Of a stretch of DNA of 64,000 nt, positions 31,685 to 42,700 are shown piece after piece. Each line of letters opens with the position of its first letter. The stretch's first letter is position 1. The position numbers were made by a program, and so were the translations under genes. The stretch is from Pythium myriotylum (taxonomy: Eukaryota > Oomycota > Peronosporomycetes > Pythiales > Pythiaceae), in NCBI GenBank assembly GCA_023091665.1, contig JALJCQ010000004.1, positions 2,852,001 to 2,916,000 on the forward strand, in the 5' to 3' direction. The notes beneath the pieces are model-generated. The model had not been told where the DNA came from, did no database searches, and saw nothing but the letters and a program-made list of their open reading frames with translations.

Positions 31685-34600
31685 TTAGACCACGTTGCAG
31701 TGGTTCGGCGTGATCATCTCCTCCGACGTGCTCTCCACGGCGCGACGCTTCTTGTAGAGAGCGAACATGGCCGCACCGACGATGGCGACACCGCCGACCG
31801 CGGCGACCGAGGCGATGAGACCCGTCGAAGATCCGCTTTCCGAGCCCGAGGACGACTTGGTCTTGGCCTCGTTGGTCTCGTCCTCCTGCTTGACGCCAGC
31901 GAAGTTGACCGCAGCCGAGTCCTCGGCCTTGACCGAGCCAGGCACGTTGAAGGCGGTCTGCTGCCACGGGTTGGACGGCGTCGGCGCGTCAGTCGAGGGC
32001 GAGCCCGTCGACGGGGCAGGCGTCACCGGCGTGTTGTTGCCTGAGCCAGGAGTCACGGTCGTAGGAGCCGGGGTGGTGGTCGGGGCGGCAGTCGTCACAG
32101 CCGGGGTGGTGGACGGGGTCACGGTCGGGGAGACCGTCGTCGGAGCCGGAGTAGTCGTCGGGGAGACCGTCGTCGGGGCCGGCGTCGTGGTCACCGGAGT
32201 GCCAGTCGACGGGAACGGAGTCGGGGCATCGGTCACCGGGGTGCCGGTCGACGGGAACGGAGTCGGGGCATCGGTCACCGGAGTGCCGGTCGACGGGAAC
32301 GGAGTCGGGGCATCGGTCACCGGAGTGCCAGTAGTCGGGAACGGAGTCGGGGCATCAGTCAACGGAGTGCCAGTCGTCGGGAACGGAGTCGGCGGGGCGT
32401 TGCCACCCGAGCCAGGGGTCACGGTCGTCGGAGCCGGCGTTGGCTTGCCAGGCTTGCCGGGCTTACCAGGCTTGCCAGGGTGCGATGGCTGAGTCGGAGC
32501 AGGCGTTGGGACACCAGTCGAAGGCGAGATCGTCGTAGGAGCAGGCGTCGGCGGAGTGTTGTTGCCCGTGCCAGGCGTGACGGTCGTAGGAGCAGGCGTC
32601 ACAGGCGTGACCGTCGAAGGAGCAGGCGTCGTCGAAGGAGTGCTAGTGGTCGGGACCGGGGTCGGCTTGCCAGGCTTGCCAGGCTTGCCCGGGTTCGTCG
32701 GGGTCGACGGCACCGGGGTCGGCACACCCGTCGAAGGCGAGATCGTGGACGGCGAAGGGGTCTGCGGAGTGTTGCCACCCGAGCCAGGAGTGCTCGGCGT
32801 CGGCGCAGGCGTGCCAGGCGTCACAGTCGTAGGAGCAGGCGTCACAGGCGTGCCAGGCGTGACCGTGGTCGGCGCAGGCGTCACAGGCGTGACCGTCGAA
32901 GGAGCAGGCGTCGTCGAAGGAGTGCTAGTGGTCGGGACCGGGGTCGGCTTGCCAGGCTTGCCAGGCTTGCCCGGGTTCGTCGGGGTCGACGGCACCGGGG
33001 TCGGCACACCCGTCGAAGGCGAGATCGTGGACGGCGAAGGGGTCTGCGGAGTGTTGCCACCCGAGCCAGGAGTGCTCGGCGTCGGCGCAGGCGTGCCAGG
33101 CGTCACAGTCGTAGGAGCAGGCGTCACAGGCGTGCCAGGCGTGACCGTGGTCGGCGCAGGCGTCACAGGCGTGACCGTCGAAGGAGCAGGCGTCGTCGAA
33201 GGAGTGCTAGTGGTCGGGACCGGGGTCGGCTTGCCAGGCTTGCCAGGCTTGCCCGGGTTCGTCGGGGTCGACGGCACCGGGGTCGGCACACCCGTCGAAG
33301 GCGAGATCGTGGACGGCGAAGGGGTCTGCGGAGTGTTGCCACCCGAGCCAGGAGTGCTCGGCGTCGGCGCAGGCGTGCCAGGCGTCACAGTCGTAGGAGC
33401 AGGCGTCACAGGCGTGCCAGGCGTGACCGTGGTCGGCGCAGGCGTCACAGGCGTGACCGTCGAAGGAGCAGGCGTCGTCGAAGGAGTGCTAGTGGTCGGG
33501 ACCGGGGTCGGCTTGCCAGGCTTGCCAGGCTTGCCCGGGTTCGTCGGGGTCGACGGCACCGGGGTCGGCACACCCGTCGAAGGCGAGATCGTGGACGGCG
33601 AAGGGGTCTGCGGAGTGTTGCCACCCGAGCCAGGAGTGCTCGGCGTCGGCGCAGGCGTGCCAGGCGTCACAGTCGTAGGAGCAGGCGTCACAGGCGTGCC
33701 AGGCGTGACCGTGGTCGGCGCAGGCGTCACAGGCGTGACCGTCGAAGGAGCAGGCGTCGTCGAAGGAGTGCTAGTGGTCGGGACCGGGGTCGGCTTGCCA
33801 GGCTTGCCAGGCTTGCCCGGGTTCGTCGGGGTCGACGGCACCGGGGTCGGCACACCCGTCGAAGGCGAGATCGTGGACGGCGAAGGGGTCTGCGGAGTGT
33901 TGCCACCCGAGCCAGGAGTGCTCGGCGTCGGCGCAGGCGTGCCAGGCGTCACAGTCGTAGGAGCAGGCGTCACAGGCGTGCCAGGCGTGACCGTGGTCGG
34001 CGCAGGCGTCACAGGCGTGACCGTCGAAGGAGCAGGCGTCGTCGAAGGAGTGCTAGTGGTCGGGACCGGGGTCGGCTTGCCAGGCTTGCCAGGCTTGCCC
34101 GGGTTCGTCGGGGTCGACGGCACCGGGGTCGGCACACCCGTCGAAGGCGAGATCGTGGACGGCGAAGGGGTCTGCGGAGTGTTGCCACCCGAGCCAGGAG
34201 TGCTCGGCGTCGGCGCAGGCGTGCCAGGCGTCACAGTCGTAGGAGCAGGCGTCACAGGCGTGCCAGGCGTGACCGTGGTCGGCGCAGGCGTCACAGGCGT
34301 GACCGTCGAAGGAGCAGGCGTCGTCGAAGGAGTGCTAGTGGTCGGGACCGGGGTCGGCTTGCCAGGCTTGCCAGGCTTGCCCGGGTTCGTCGGGGTCGAC
34401 GGCACCGGGGTCGGCACACCCGTCGAAGGCGAGATCGTGGACGGCGAAGGGGTCTGCGGAGTGTTGCCACCCGAGCCAGGAGTGCTCGGCGTCGGGGTTG
34501 GAGCCTGCGTCGGCGAGACCGTCGTTGGCACCGGGGTAGGCGCAACCGTGGTCGGCACTGGGGTAGGCGCAACCGTGGTCGGCACTGGGGTAGGCGCAAC

Positions 34601-35143
34601 CGTGGTAGGCACTGGGGTAGGCGCAACCGTGGTCGGCACTGGGGTAGGCGCAACCGTGGTAGGCACTGGGGTAGGCGCAACCGTGGTCGACACTGGGGTA
34701 GGCGCAACCGTGGTCGGCACTGGGGTAGGCGCCTGCGTTGGCGAAGCCGTCGTCGGCTCTGGGGTCTTGGGCGGGGAGCCACCCGAAACCGGGGTCGCGG
34801 TCGTCGGCACCGGCGCGGTCGTCGGCGCTTCCGTTGGCGCGACAGTCGTGGGCTTGGGCTTGGGCGGGATCTGCTGGTACGGGCTCTCCCAGTCGTCGCT
34901 GCTGTCGTCGACGACCGGATCGGCCGGGCCGTTGCTGCCGCCGGGGAAGCCCGGGTGGCTCTGCTCCCACGGGCGGTCCTCCGAGGTCTTCTTGTCGTGG
35001 CGCCAGCGGCCTCGCAGGCCGTGGCCACCTTCGTCGCTGCCCCACTTGCGGAGCTCGCCTTCCTTGTCGTCACCGAAGGAGAAGCCCTGCGCCGTGGAGC
35101 TCGAAGCCGCCGCGACGGCGAGAAGCACCCAGCAGAAGCGCAT
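31685..35143 (-). CDS. Mucin-like Thr/Pro-rich repeat surface protein
   Basis: Single exon, 1152 residues. Signal peptide MRFCWVLLAVAAASSSTAQG, then an acidic/basic N-terminal part (KWGSDEGGHGLRGRWRHDKK, WEQSHPGFPGG). A very long Thr/Pro stalk follows: first APTPVPTTV repeats, then six to seven copies of a 94-residue unit containing NPGKPGKPGKPTP and TVTPGTPAPTPST, then GTPVTDAPTPFPS repeats. The C-terminus has a transmembrane helix (LIASVAAVGGVAIVGAAMFAL), a KKRR stop-transfer and a 20-residue tail ending NHCNVV. This is a heavily O-glycosylatable rod that projects from the plasma membrane into the wall. The lysine-bearing GKPGKPGKP segments add regularly spaced positive charge. Function is unknown; adhesion or wall anchoring is inferred. 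The opposite strand is also open over most of this length, but only as a consequence of the repeat. Confidence 0.88.
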   Translation of the reverse strand: MRFCWVLLAVAAASSSTAQGFSFGDDKEGELRKWGSDEGGHGLRGRWRHDKKTSEDRPWEQSHPGFPGGSNGPADPVVDDSSDDWESPYQQIPPKPKPTTVAPTEAPTTAPVPTTATPVSGGSPPKTPEPTTASPTQAPTPVPTTVAPTPVSTTVAPTPVPTTVAPTPVPTTVAPTPVPTTVAPTPVPTTVAPTPVPTTVAPTPVPTTVSPTQAPTPTPSTPGSGGNTPQTPSPSTISPSTGVPTPVPSTPTNPGKPGKPGKPTPVPTTSTPSTTPAPSTVTPVTPAPTTVTPGTPVTPAPTTVTPGTPAPTPSTPGSGGNTPQTPSPSTISPSTGVPTPVPSTPTNPGKPGKPGKPTPVPTTSTPSTTPAPSTVTPVTPAPTTVTPGTPVTPAPTTVTPGTPAPTPSTPGSGGNTPQTPSPSTISPSTGVPTPVPSTPTNPGKPGKPGKPTPVPTTSTPSTTPAPSTVTPVTPAPTTVTPGTPVTPAPTTVTPGTPAPTPSTPGSGGNTPQTPSPSTISPSTGVPTPVPSTPTNPGKPGKPGKPTPVPTTSTPSTTPAPSTVTPVTPAPTTVTPGTPVTPAPTTVTPGTPAPTPSTPGSGGNTPQTPSPSTISPSTGVPTPVPSTPTNPGKPGKPGKPTPVPTTSTPSTTPAPSTVTPVTPAPTTVTPGTPVTPAPTTVTPGTPAPTPSTPGSGGNTPQTPSPSTISPSTGVPTPVPSTPTNPGKPGKPGKPTPVPTTSTPSTTPAPSTVTPVTPAPTTVTPGTPVTPAPTTVTPGTPAPTPSTPGSGGNTPQTPSPSTISPSTGVPTPVPSTPTNPGKPGKPGKPTPVPTTSTPSTTPAPSTVTPVTPAPTTVTPGTGNNTPPTPAPTTISPSTGVPTPAPTQPSHPGKPGKPGKPGKPTPAPTTVTPGSGGNAPPTPFPTTGTPLTDAPTPFPTTGTPVTDAPTPFPSTGTPVTDAPTPFPSTGTPVTDAPTPFPSTGTPVTTTPAPTTVSPTTTPAPTTVSPTVTPSTTPAVTTAAPTTTPAPTTVTPGSGNNTPVTPAPSTGSPSTDAPTPSNPWQQTAFNVPGSVKAEDSAAVNFAGVKQEDETNEAKTKSSSGSESGSSTGLIASVAAVGGVAIVGAAMFALYKKRRAVESTSEEMITPNHCNVV
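32590..34490. repeat. 282-bp coding minisatellite
   Basis: The landmark tctgcggagtgttgccaccc occurs at 32761, 33043, 33325, 33607, 33889, 34171 and 34453, exactly 282 bp apart (94 codons). By eye the six full periods are identical even at third codon positions. This implies very recent expansion or ongoing homogenisation, and also makes the copy number assembly-sensitive. Confidence 0.92.
34530..34735. repeat. 27-bp coding tandem repeat (APTPVPTTV)
   Basis: Unit ggggtaggcgcaaccgtggt plus seven further bases, repeated about seven to eight times with single-base variants. It encodes the N-terminal APTPVPTTV array of the mucin-like protein. Confidence 0.85.
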
Positions 35144-37783
35144 GGTTGTGTGTGTTTTTTTTTCTAGATTGGGGTGATTCGGGTCTTCGAAGAGACTTGG
35201 AGAGAAGACGGAAGATCCGGGAATGAGACTGCCCGGCGACCGAGCAGCGCCATGCGCTCGGCGACGCCTCTGGCGTCTCGCTGCGTGGGTCGCGACGCCG
35301 CGACGCCAGAGACGGAGTCTTCCATTTGACTTCGTCCTCGCTCCTCTTCATGTAGAAGTCGATCGGCATTTGGTCCGACTCGAAAAAAAACAGGCCAACA
35401 AAAAACCAACCGAGAACACGAAATGATGGACGCTCCGAACAAAAAAACGGGCGGGGGTGGACTGAACCAAACAAAACCAAACAATCCGGACTGTACACAC
35501 AGACAGACAGTGGACTGGGCGGTGGAAACAAAAACCCAAAGAAGAAACAAAAAAGAACAAAAAAATCCACCCACCAGGGGACACTTGTCGAGTGCAAGAT
35601 CGGGCGGGAACCAAAATGTCCAGAGCGAAGACACACGGCCGCGCCTTTGCAGAACGGGAGGCCGCCAACATGGGTACAAACACGGCGCCAGGCGGAGTCT
35701 CTACAGGGACCGTAGAGGCTCGGGGGGCTCGACGGGTTGTGAGGGCAACGCATGGGAAAGACAAGGAAGAAACTCTTTGCGAGAGGCAATTCGTTTTGTT
35801 TTTGTTTTGTTTTTCATCCACGATAACGCGCACGACAGGACGACGTGCTAACGTTGCGTGGAGTCGGTTGAAGATCGGATTGGCTCGCGTTGGTTCTTCT
35901 GGATGGCGTCCGAGTCCAGAGGCCATCCAGAAGACTGACCTCTGGCGTCCGGAGTTCAGTCTGGGCAAACCAGCTGTCGCGTGGGAGATGGGCCGGATTT
36001 TCGTCCACACATAATGTCGTGAGCGACCTGGTCACATGGGTCGCCATATGGGTCGGTTTGCTGCACAGTCTTGTTTGTATGGGTCGAACCCGTTTGCATC
36101 GGTCCTCTAAAAACCGCCGGTGGATCCTTGAAGGTATCTTGGTGGGGTCCGGCTTGCAAGCCTTGCCATCAGTGTGTCTCTGAAGCTCGCACTGCATCCG
36201 TAGAGAGCGGTTGGCTCGCGCAAGTGAAACAGAAAAGGTCTCCGGAGAAACTACAGTACGCACTCGACAGTATGTTTTCATCAATCAAGTCAACATGTGC
36301 AAGTCAGAGCGTACTGTACATGCTGTATCTGAGTCGCCTCGGTTGGCCCAATCTGACCAAAACACCACACCAGAGGACCAGCGTCTCATCACGTGCTTGA
36401 ATAAGAGTGTGTTGGTTCCATTGCCTGTATTGGATCTCGTAGAGTTGAGCTGTTAGAATTGACGGTACTGTATGAACTCAGTAGACTGGACTCGCATCAT
36501 CATCACGTCGTAGAGCTGGGCACAAGCTACGGGACTATCGACTTTATGACCAAATGTGATGAGTCTAAAGAGGCGGCGAGACTGCGGCAATCGAGGCATC
36601 TCACCTCGATGAGTCCTTGTTGCGAACCCAACGCTTGTCCTGTAGACAGACCCCTTCGTAGCAATGGAGAAGAGCAAGTGCATTCATCATGCTCGTCTCC
36701 GGTTGAAAAGATCCATCCAGCTCTCACTGATTGGACGAAAGGTTCAGACCCGTGAAAAGATCCACATGCGCATGTAGACCATGTGATGGAGCGCTCCAGA
36801 CGGGTTGTGCCGTGTCGTTCTTGAAGTTGCCAGGATGATGGCTGGTGTGGCTGAGACCAACCCACTGGTGCGACATCCCAAGATTCTTGATCGCGTTGAT
36901 CCACGATTTGATACCAACAGACCAACGCACCAACAGACCAACGCACCAACAGACCAACGTACCAACAGCCACTCGTGGACCGCAGGTGGCTGTTGGTCCG
37001 TTGGTGTCTCCATCTTCTGGCCGCGAGAGACACCTCGTTTTCTTCTGCTATACCCGCGCCAACGTTCCCCCAAACCCCTCAACTGGCGAGAGTCCAGCGT
37101 TCAGTAGTAGATTCGATACAGTAAGGGAGAAAAATAAAATCTCAAAAAATGAAAAGAAACGGCGGTGTCCGCGATCCTTTCCCTGGCCACTGGATGTTTA
37201 TGACCATGGGTGTCCATCCGTGAGACCAGTCCCTGATTGCGGATTTGTTCTCCCGACGCGGGCCCAACGTTGGCGAGCGACGAAGAAAAGATCGCATGAC
37301 GGCCGCGTCGATGGGTTCATTAGTCGGCGCCGCGCGTTCTCATCTCCGGACCGTGAGACTCTTGCACCAAGAACGGAGAGCGCGGTGGGTTCATGGTTCA
37401 CATGTCCGACCAGGCGAAAAATTCGAACAGCGACGGTGTCGATCCCATCTACTTTCACCAATAATCCATCCATAGAGGTTTTTATAACATCCACTGTATC
37501 GAGATCCCTCTCCTCTCTCCACAAAATATCCGTTCCCGCAGGTCACCACCTCTTGCACGCGCGGCTCTTTTCGTACCGCGCTGACTTCCCCGTTTGACTC
37601 ACACTTTGTATTCGATTAGGGGCTAGGGCGCCAGCCAACCTTCCTGACCGGCCTCTCGGAACGGAGGATGGACGCCCACGCCAACAGAACGCCCTCCTTC
37701 CAGAACCGTTCCACGGCGTTCGCTAGAACCATTCTCCGATCCGCTCGCTCGACCTCGTGACCAGCTCCATCTCTCCACGGATC
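35144..37783. other. 2.6-kb intergenic region
   Basis: Lies between two divergent surface-protein genes. Several A/T-rich runs occur at 35380-35570, and there is a short tandem repeat at 36913-36968. Open frames of 60-250 codons exist, but none has a signal peptide, domain or consistent composition. Nothing else is recognised. Confidence 0.35.
36913..36968. repeat. 16-bp tandem repeat
   Basis: Unit accaacagaccaacgc, 3.5 copies; it can also be seen as seven 8-bp half-units. Noncoding. Confidence 0.8.
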
Positions 37784-38509
37784 ATGACGCGGCGCCTCGT
37801 CTCGACACTCGTCGTGCTGCTGCTGGCGCTGCTCGCCGCCGCCCACGCGCAGACCAACGCGACCAACGGCACGTCGCCGTCGCAGTGCGAGCTCTGCCGC
37901 GACCAGAAGAGCTGCTCGCTCGCCTACAAGAACTCGCCGGGCGACTTTTGCGGCAACTGGCTCAGCTCGGCCGGCGCGCGCCTCGCGTGCTGCTGCCCCA
38001 CGGGCATGTGCGCCACGACCACGTCCCAGTACAGCTGCCTCTGCAAGAAGACCAAGGAGAAGAAGACCTGGCTGCTCTGGGCCGGCCTCGGCGCCTTCGT
38101 CGTCGGGCTCGCCATCGCCGCCGGCGTCTGGTACTGCATGAAGAAGCGCCGCGAGGCCGAGTTCGCGCAGCAGCCGCCCGCCACGACCTACGTGCAGCAG
38201 GGCGCCTACCCGGCCGGCGGCTACGCGCAGGGCTACGCGCCGGGCCACGTGCAGGGCTACGACCAGTACGGCCAGCCCATCGTCTACGGCGCGCCGGGCT
38301 ACGCGCCAGCGCCTGGATACGGCCACGGCGGCTACGCGCACGGCGGCCACGGCGGCTACGGCCACGGACGCAGCGGCATGGGCGGCGGCGCCGTCGTCGC
38401 GGGCGTCGCCGGCGGCTTCCTGGGCGGCATGTTGGTCGGCGACATGCTCGCGGACGCCGGCGACGGCGGCGGCATGGGCGGTGGCGACGTCTTCGCGGGC
38501 GACTTCTAA
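37784..38509 (+). CDS. Ten-Cys family member 1: receptor-like, with TM and FAGDF tail
   Basis: Single exon, 241 residues. Signal peptide MTRRLVSTLVVLLLALLAAA, then N-glycosylation sites (TNATNGT). The ten-Cys module follows: CELCRDQKSC, AYKNSPGDFCGNWLSS, LACCCP, GMC, YSCLC. After a short KKTKEKK spacer comes a transmembrane helix (LLWAGLGAFVVGLAIAAGVW) and a KKRRE stop-transfer. The cytoplasmic tail is Tyr/Pro/Gly-rich (GYAQGYAPGHVQGY; QPIVYGAPGYAPAPGYGHGG), then a glycine-zipper hydrophobic stretch (GGGAVVAGVAGGFLGGMLVG), ending DVFAGDF. The member at 50235 has the same complete layout, so it looks like the full-length form of the family. Repeated Tyr-Gly/Pro motifs resemble low-complexity, self-associating tails. 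Function is unknown. Confidence 0.85.
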   Translation: MTRRLVSTLVVLLLALLAAAHAQTNATNGTSPSQCELCRDQKSCSLAYKNSPGDFCGNWLSSAGARLACCCPTGMCATTTSQYSCLCKKTKEKKTWLLWAGLGAFVVGLAIAAGVWYCMKKRREAEFAQQPPATTYVQQGAYPAGGYAQGYAPGHVQGYDQYGQPIVYGAPGYAPAPGYGHGGYAHGGHGGYGHGRSGMGGGAVVAGVAGGFLGGMLVGDMLADAGDGGGMGGGDVFAGDF

Positions 38510-38842
38510 CCGCCGCGCTGTAGTAGTTAGACGATACGATACGATACGCTCCTTCCCACTCCCTAATGTAAGCAGTGCTCTCCATTGAGCAGACGTACAT
38601 CTTTTAGCGCCGTCTCTTCTGGAGAGCGCCACGCGACGACAGATCGTCTGACGAGCGGCTCTCGGGTGTGGGATTTCCCTCTCATATCGTATCTCTTGTC
38701 GTCCAAACAGCGCCGACCGCGTGGGCTTGAGAGAGCCAAAAACCTGTGACAAGTTATAATGTAGAACGACGTGGCGATAGATCGCGATCTGAATTCCCGG
38801 GATCCGAGACAGAGAGGTGTCACACCTCCAAACGACGCCGAG
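38510..38842. other. Intergenic spacer
   Basis: Contains a short (acgat)n run at about 38532-38547 (gatacgatacgatacg). No gene is seen. Confidence 0.35.
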
Positions 38843-39790
38843 ATGCCACGCACGCGCCGCGCCGCCACGCCGCGCAGGCCCGCCGATGCCGACGCCGCGG
38901 TCGCGCGGCCCAACGCGCCCGTGCGCGCCACGCGCCGCGCGCCACCGCCGGCGTCTTCCTCGCTCTGGTTCTCGCTCGTCTCGTCCGTGCTGCCGCTCGC
39001 TGTTGTCTCGGCCGTCGCGTACGTGGCGGTGGCCTACGGGTTCACGACCGCGCCCGAGTACATCCGCTCCAAGACGCTCATGGCCGCGTGCCGCAAGGCC
39101 TTCATCGCGCTTGTCTGTCTCGCTAGTCGAAACCAATTGCAGCACATCTACTACCCGCCCAACAAGCCCACAACGTTCAAGCTCGCTGCCTGGGCGCAAG
39201 CCAAGGCGCTCGCAGTCGTCGTGCTCGCCAACTGCGCTGGAACGACCATCATCCAGCCACTCTTCGGCCAGCCGCCGGCGTACGCCAAGACCATCGAGCT
39301 CGTCGTGCCGGTCTACATCGCGGTCGAAGTCGCGGTCGGTCTCGTTCGCGTGCCGACTCCGGTCATCCAGTTCGTCGTGGGCTTCCTCGTGAGCTGGCTC
39401 AAGGCCGCGACCACGTCGACGCTCGTGACCAAGTGGCACGAGGACGGAGACGCACACCCGGTCGCGTTCGTGCTCATCTGCACGTGCAACCTCTTCGCGA
39501 GTGGCTTCGTGCTGCGCTTTATCTCCCACTACCACAAGTCGCGTCGTGTCGTCGCCATCTCCTTCTCCCTGGTCTGGTCGCTGCTGAAAACCATGGCCAT
39601 CTCCGCTATTGTTGGCCTGCTCGCCCATATCGCCAACCAGTTCTCGACCCAGGAGGAACGCCAGCTTGAGGCCGCCGTGCTCTACTTCGCCGTGGCCTGG
39701 TTCGCGCTGAACAAATACTGGATGCCCCCGCTACGATCGGCATTGGTGTACTTCCTCACGAGTCCCCAAGCCAAACCCAAGGCCGAGTAG
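38843..39790 (+). CDS. Multi-pass membrane protein of unknown family
   Basis: Single exon, 315 residues from MPRTRRAATPRRP. An earlier in-frame ATG at 38771 is possible but adds non-conserved-looking sequence. The N-terminus is Arg/Pro-rich and cytosolic. About seven hydrophobic segments follow: LWFSLVSSVLPLAVVSAVAYV, CRKAFIALVCLAS, AKALAVVVLANCAGTTI, IELVVPVYIAVEVAVGLV, FVVGFLVSWL, VAFVLICTCNLFASGFVL, FSLVWSLLKTMAISAIVGLL and AAVLYFAVAWFAL. The C-terminus is short and Lys-rich. The general plan (about 300 residues, evenly spaced helices) resembles small channel or transporter families such as TRIC, but I see no signature that proves it. Coding status is certain; function is not. Confidence 0.75.
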   Translation: MPRTRRAATPRRPADADAAVARPNAPVRATRRAPPPASSSLWFSLVSSVLPLAVVSAVAYVAVAYGFTTAPEYIRSKTLMAACRKAFIALVCLASRNQLQHIYYPPNKPTTFKLAAWAQAKALAVVVLANCAGTTIIQPLFGQPPAYAKTIELVVPVYIAVEVAVGLVRVPTPVIQFVVGFLVSWLKAATTSTLVTKWHEDGDAHPVAFVLICTCNLFASGFVLRFISHYHKSRRVVAISFSLVWSLLKTMAISAIVGLLAHIANQFSTQEERQLEAAVLYFAVAWFALNKYWMPPLRSALVYFLTSPQAKPKAE

Positions 39791-42700
39791 AATCGGTCGA
39801 CACCCATAGCGAACCACGTACGAGCTCAAATGCCGACCAACGGAAGTCGGTAGTACAAACGATGATGATCTACAAACAGAAAAACCAACACGTTCCTGAA
39901 GCTGAATCCAATAGAAAATGTACCTTGAACGACCGTTGCACAGTGTTTGATGCTTTGCAGAAAGCTTCCACGCACATTCGAATCAATCAGCACCATCAGG
40001 TGTGGGCCAAGATGTCAATTGCACGTTATGGTTTTGATGAAGTGATCTGCATATCGACGCATTCGAAGATTAGCACGAGCCCACGCAACAATAACCAGTC
40101 CTGATTCACTCACCGCGTGTTATGTTCTACAACTCAGTCTGTCGAAACCACGACGCCAGGCAGATCAACGAGGGGTGACTGGTGAGTCGGATCGGCGATA
40201 GCTGGGTTTGTGGTTGCTACTGTCCTGGTGTTCACATCACGAAAGTGCGCGTGGATGTCACCACATAAAACGAGTGTGGTGAAATCCTGATGAGGGTGCA
40301 TACGAAGACACTCAAATACCGAGATTCTTCAAGCTATCCCTGGATCAAACATTTCCGAACTATCCGTGGCAATACTGCACTCCATCCAGACCGAAAAAAT
40401 CTTGGGCTCGAATTCCAACGCTCGAATACGACGGATGATTCTCTGTGACCCCTTCAAGCAATCTCTTGGGCACATTCGTGAAATCGAATCGACCGTTTGT
40501 GTTGACTCGCGGCAAGTTGGCGCGTGACGTCATCCGACGGGCATAACAAGAGGTCTAATCCAAACAACTCCTGCTCCATCGATACAACGAAGCAGTATCC
40601 TTGCGCGAATCTTGCCACTCACCGCCTGGAAAGTATACATCCCGAACGAGAATACAGTACCAAAATGGCTTAGTCATAGAGCACTCGAGCTCGACATGCC
40701 GACGGATCGAGCCAGGTTCACCATCATCTTCTCGAGTTGAGTCGTCATGATAGCCGTCCCTCTCTGGTTGACTTCAGTCGGAGCCGGCAATCCGCCTCGG
40801 GTGTATTCTTGGCTTCAGCACGCGAGCTAGATAGAGCACGCGAATGTAGCTAGCACGATGCATCCAACGAACTACAATCGAAACCCCGAAATCATCGGAG
40901 ACCTAAAACTGCGGTATTCCATTGAAGTAAGTTGCTGATATTTGTTCCGCCAATGAATCGAACGAACGCTCACCTCACGCCGTGTCGGGAGTAGCGAATA
41001 CCGCGATCAAAAGCGTTCTAATGAGATTCGAAAATGGACAGTTGGTCAGTCGCGAGCTGAAACTTGAGATTTCTACCGACTTGGAGCAGACAAAGAAGCG
41101 AGTAGGTCGTTGTATGCTGCTCCTGCTGTTCGGCTTCAAATTGTTTGCAACTGGTGCCAAGCGACAATCTGTTGAGAACTTGAGGACACTTCCGGCTGAA
41201 CCCGATAACGTGGAGAAATTTGCGCCAACTGTGGCAGATCAGCAACAAGACGTCGGCAAACTGGCTGCCTCTAGTCCCAGAGAGGCTTCCCCAAGGATAA
41301 GAATGGACTAGATGCTTGCATGAACTGCCTTCACCACCTTCCAATGGCAGGAATTAGTCATAACATCGTACACTCTTCTGCTCACAACACGCCACGGTAT
41401 CCTCTCTTGGCGAATCATAGATCAACGCGATGGTGCAACGCGTTCTTCACGTTTGAATGCACCCACTAGAGTCCGGAGTGACAAAGAGCGGCGAGTTCTG
41501 CTCCTTTACTGCAGCTGATTGCGTCTGCCGAAGTTACTTGACCGCTCTCGAATAGAGATGTGGACAAAGAATATTCGCGGTAATCCATGACAATCTTGAG
41601 AGTGGGCTCCGTCAAATGTGAAGCAAATATAGGTGTGATCTCGTCGGTGCACCTTGATCTTGAGAGCTCTGATCAGGTCCACCGCTCTTCTGACCAAATG
41701 CGGGAAGGCTTGCAATGAAACCTTGGTAGCATCCTCACATCGCAGGCTGTTGCGTGCTGAGTCTACGCTCACTACCCCATTCACGTTCATAAGCATAGAT
41801 TTGTGTCGTTGATCACGATCAGACGTGACACGATGAAAGACAAAGTCGCGAGCAGTATCGAGTGTTTTCGACGTAGGGTGAGCAGATCGACGGAATGCGA
41901 AGGTAGGAACGACCAACTGCCGAGATGTAGTGCCGTGATTGACAACCATGGCCGATAACAAGTTCTCAGATTGAAATGATGGCTCGGTCGCCATCTGGGG
42001 AGGAGGTGCGAATTCTTAGGATGCAGATTGGACTACAAGTCGCGGAGTTGGAGAAAAGAAGCTATTGGTTTTCGCTCCTTGATCACACTCATTTGCAGAA
42101 AATTGGTGAGATCTGTTACTTTATGCAAACCGGAGCTTGCATAGAGAATTGTAGGCGGTGAACAGATCAAAATGACGGCGTCGCCGAAACTCTCAACCCC
42201 GGGAAGAGTTAGAAAACGTGCAAAACGATGCCAAGAATCCACCTGCAACTAGTCGTATCCTCAGAGACAGAGACTTGATTGTGATGCTCGTCATAACGAG
42301 CACACCTTCTGTGGCTCGGTCAACACTTCTCACCTGTGCTGACGGAGAGTGATCACAACCCAGCACAATGTCGCTCAGTAAGATTTTGGGGGCAAATTGT
42401 GGCTGTCGGTATCAATGTCATGGCCGACACTAGGCGACTCCAGTTGATCAAGCGATCTCGAGCTCGTCAACACAACGAAGAACCGATTAACGCGTTGGAC
42501 ATCACTCGACAACAGAACCTCCAGGTAGCGACTGAAGACCACAGATGATGAACCGGAAACGAGCCTGATCGATTGGGCTAATAGCACCGTGTAGCTGGCT
42601 GGATGCACCACCTGACCAAATCCCTTCAAGAGCGAGTCCTCAACATCATATCACCAGCTTCCATGACCCTTTCACGTGGCCGAACTCGCACTCTCGACCC

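Noticed and set aside
32480..35177. Two plus-strand open frames of 895 and 873 codons opposite the mucin-like gene
   Set aside because: They exist because the 282-bp and 27-bp repeats are multiples of three without stops on either strand. Composition is Arg-only or Gly/Val-only, there is no signal peptide, and the minus strand has signal peptide, stalk and TM in one frame.
38843..39790. TRIC cation channel assignment
   Set aside because: Only size and number of helices agree; no specific signature is visible.
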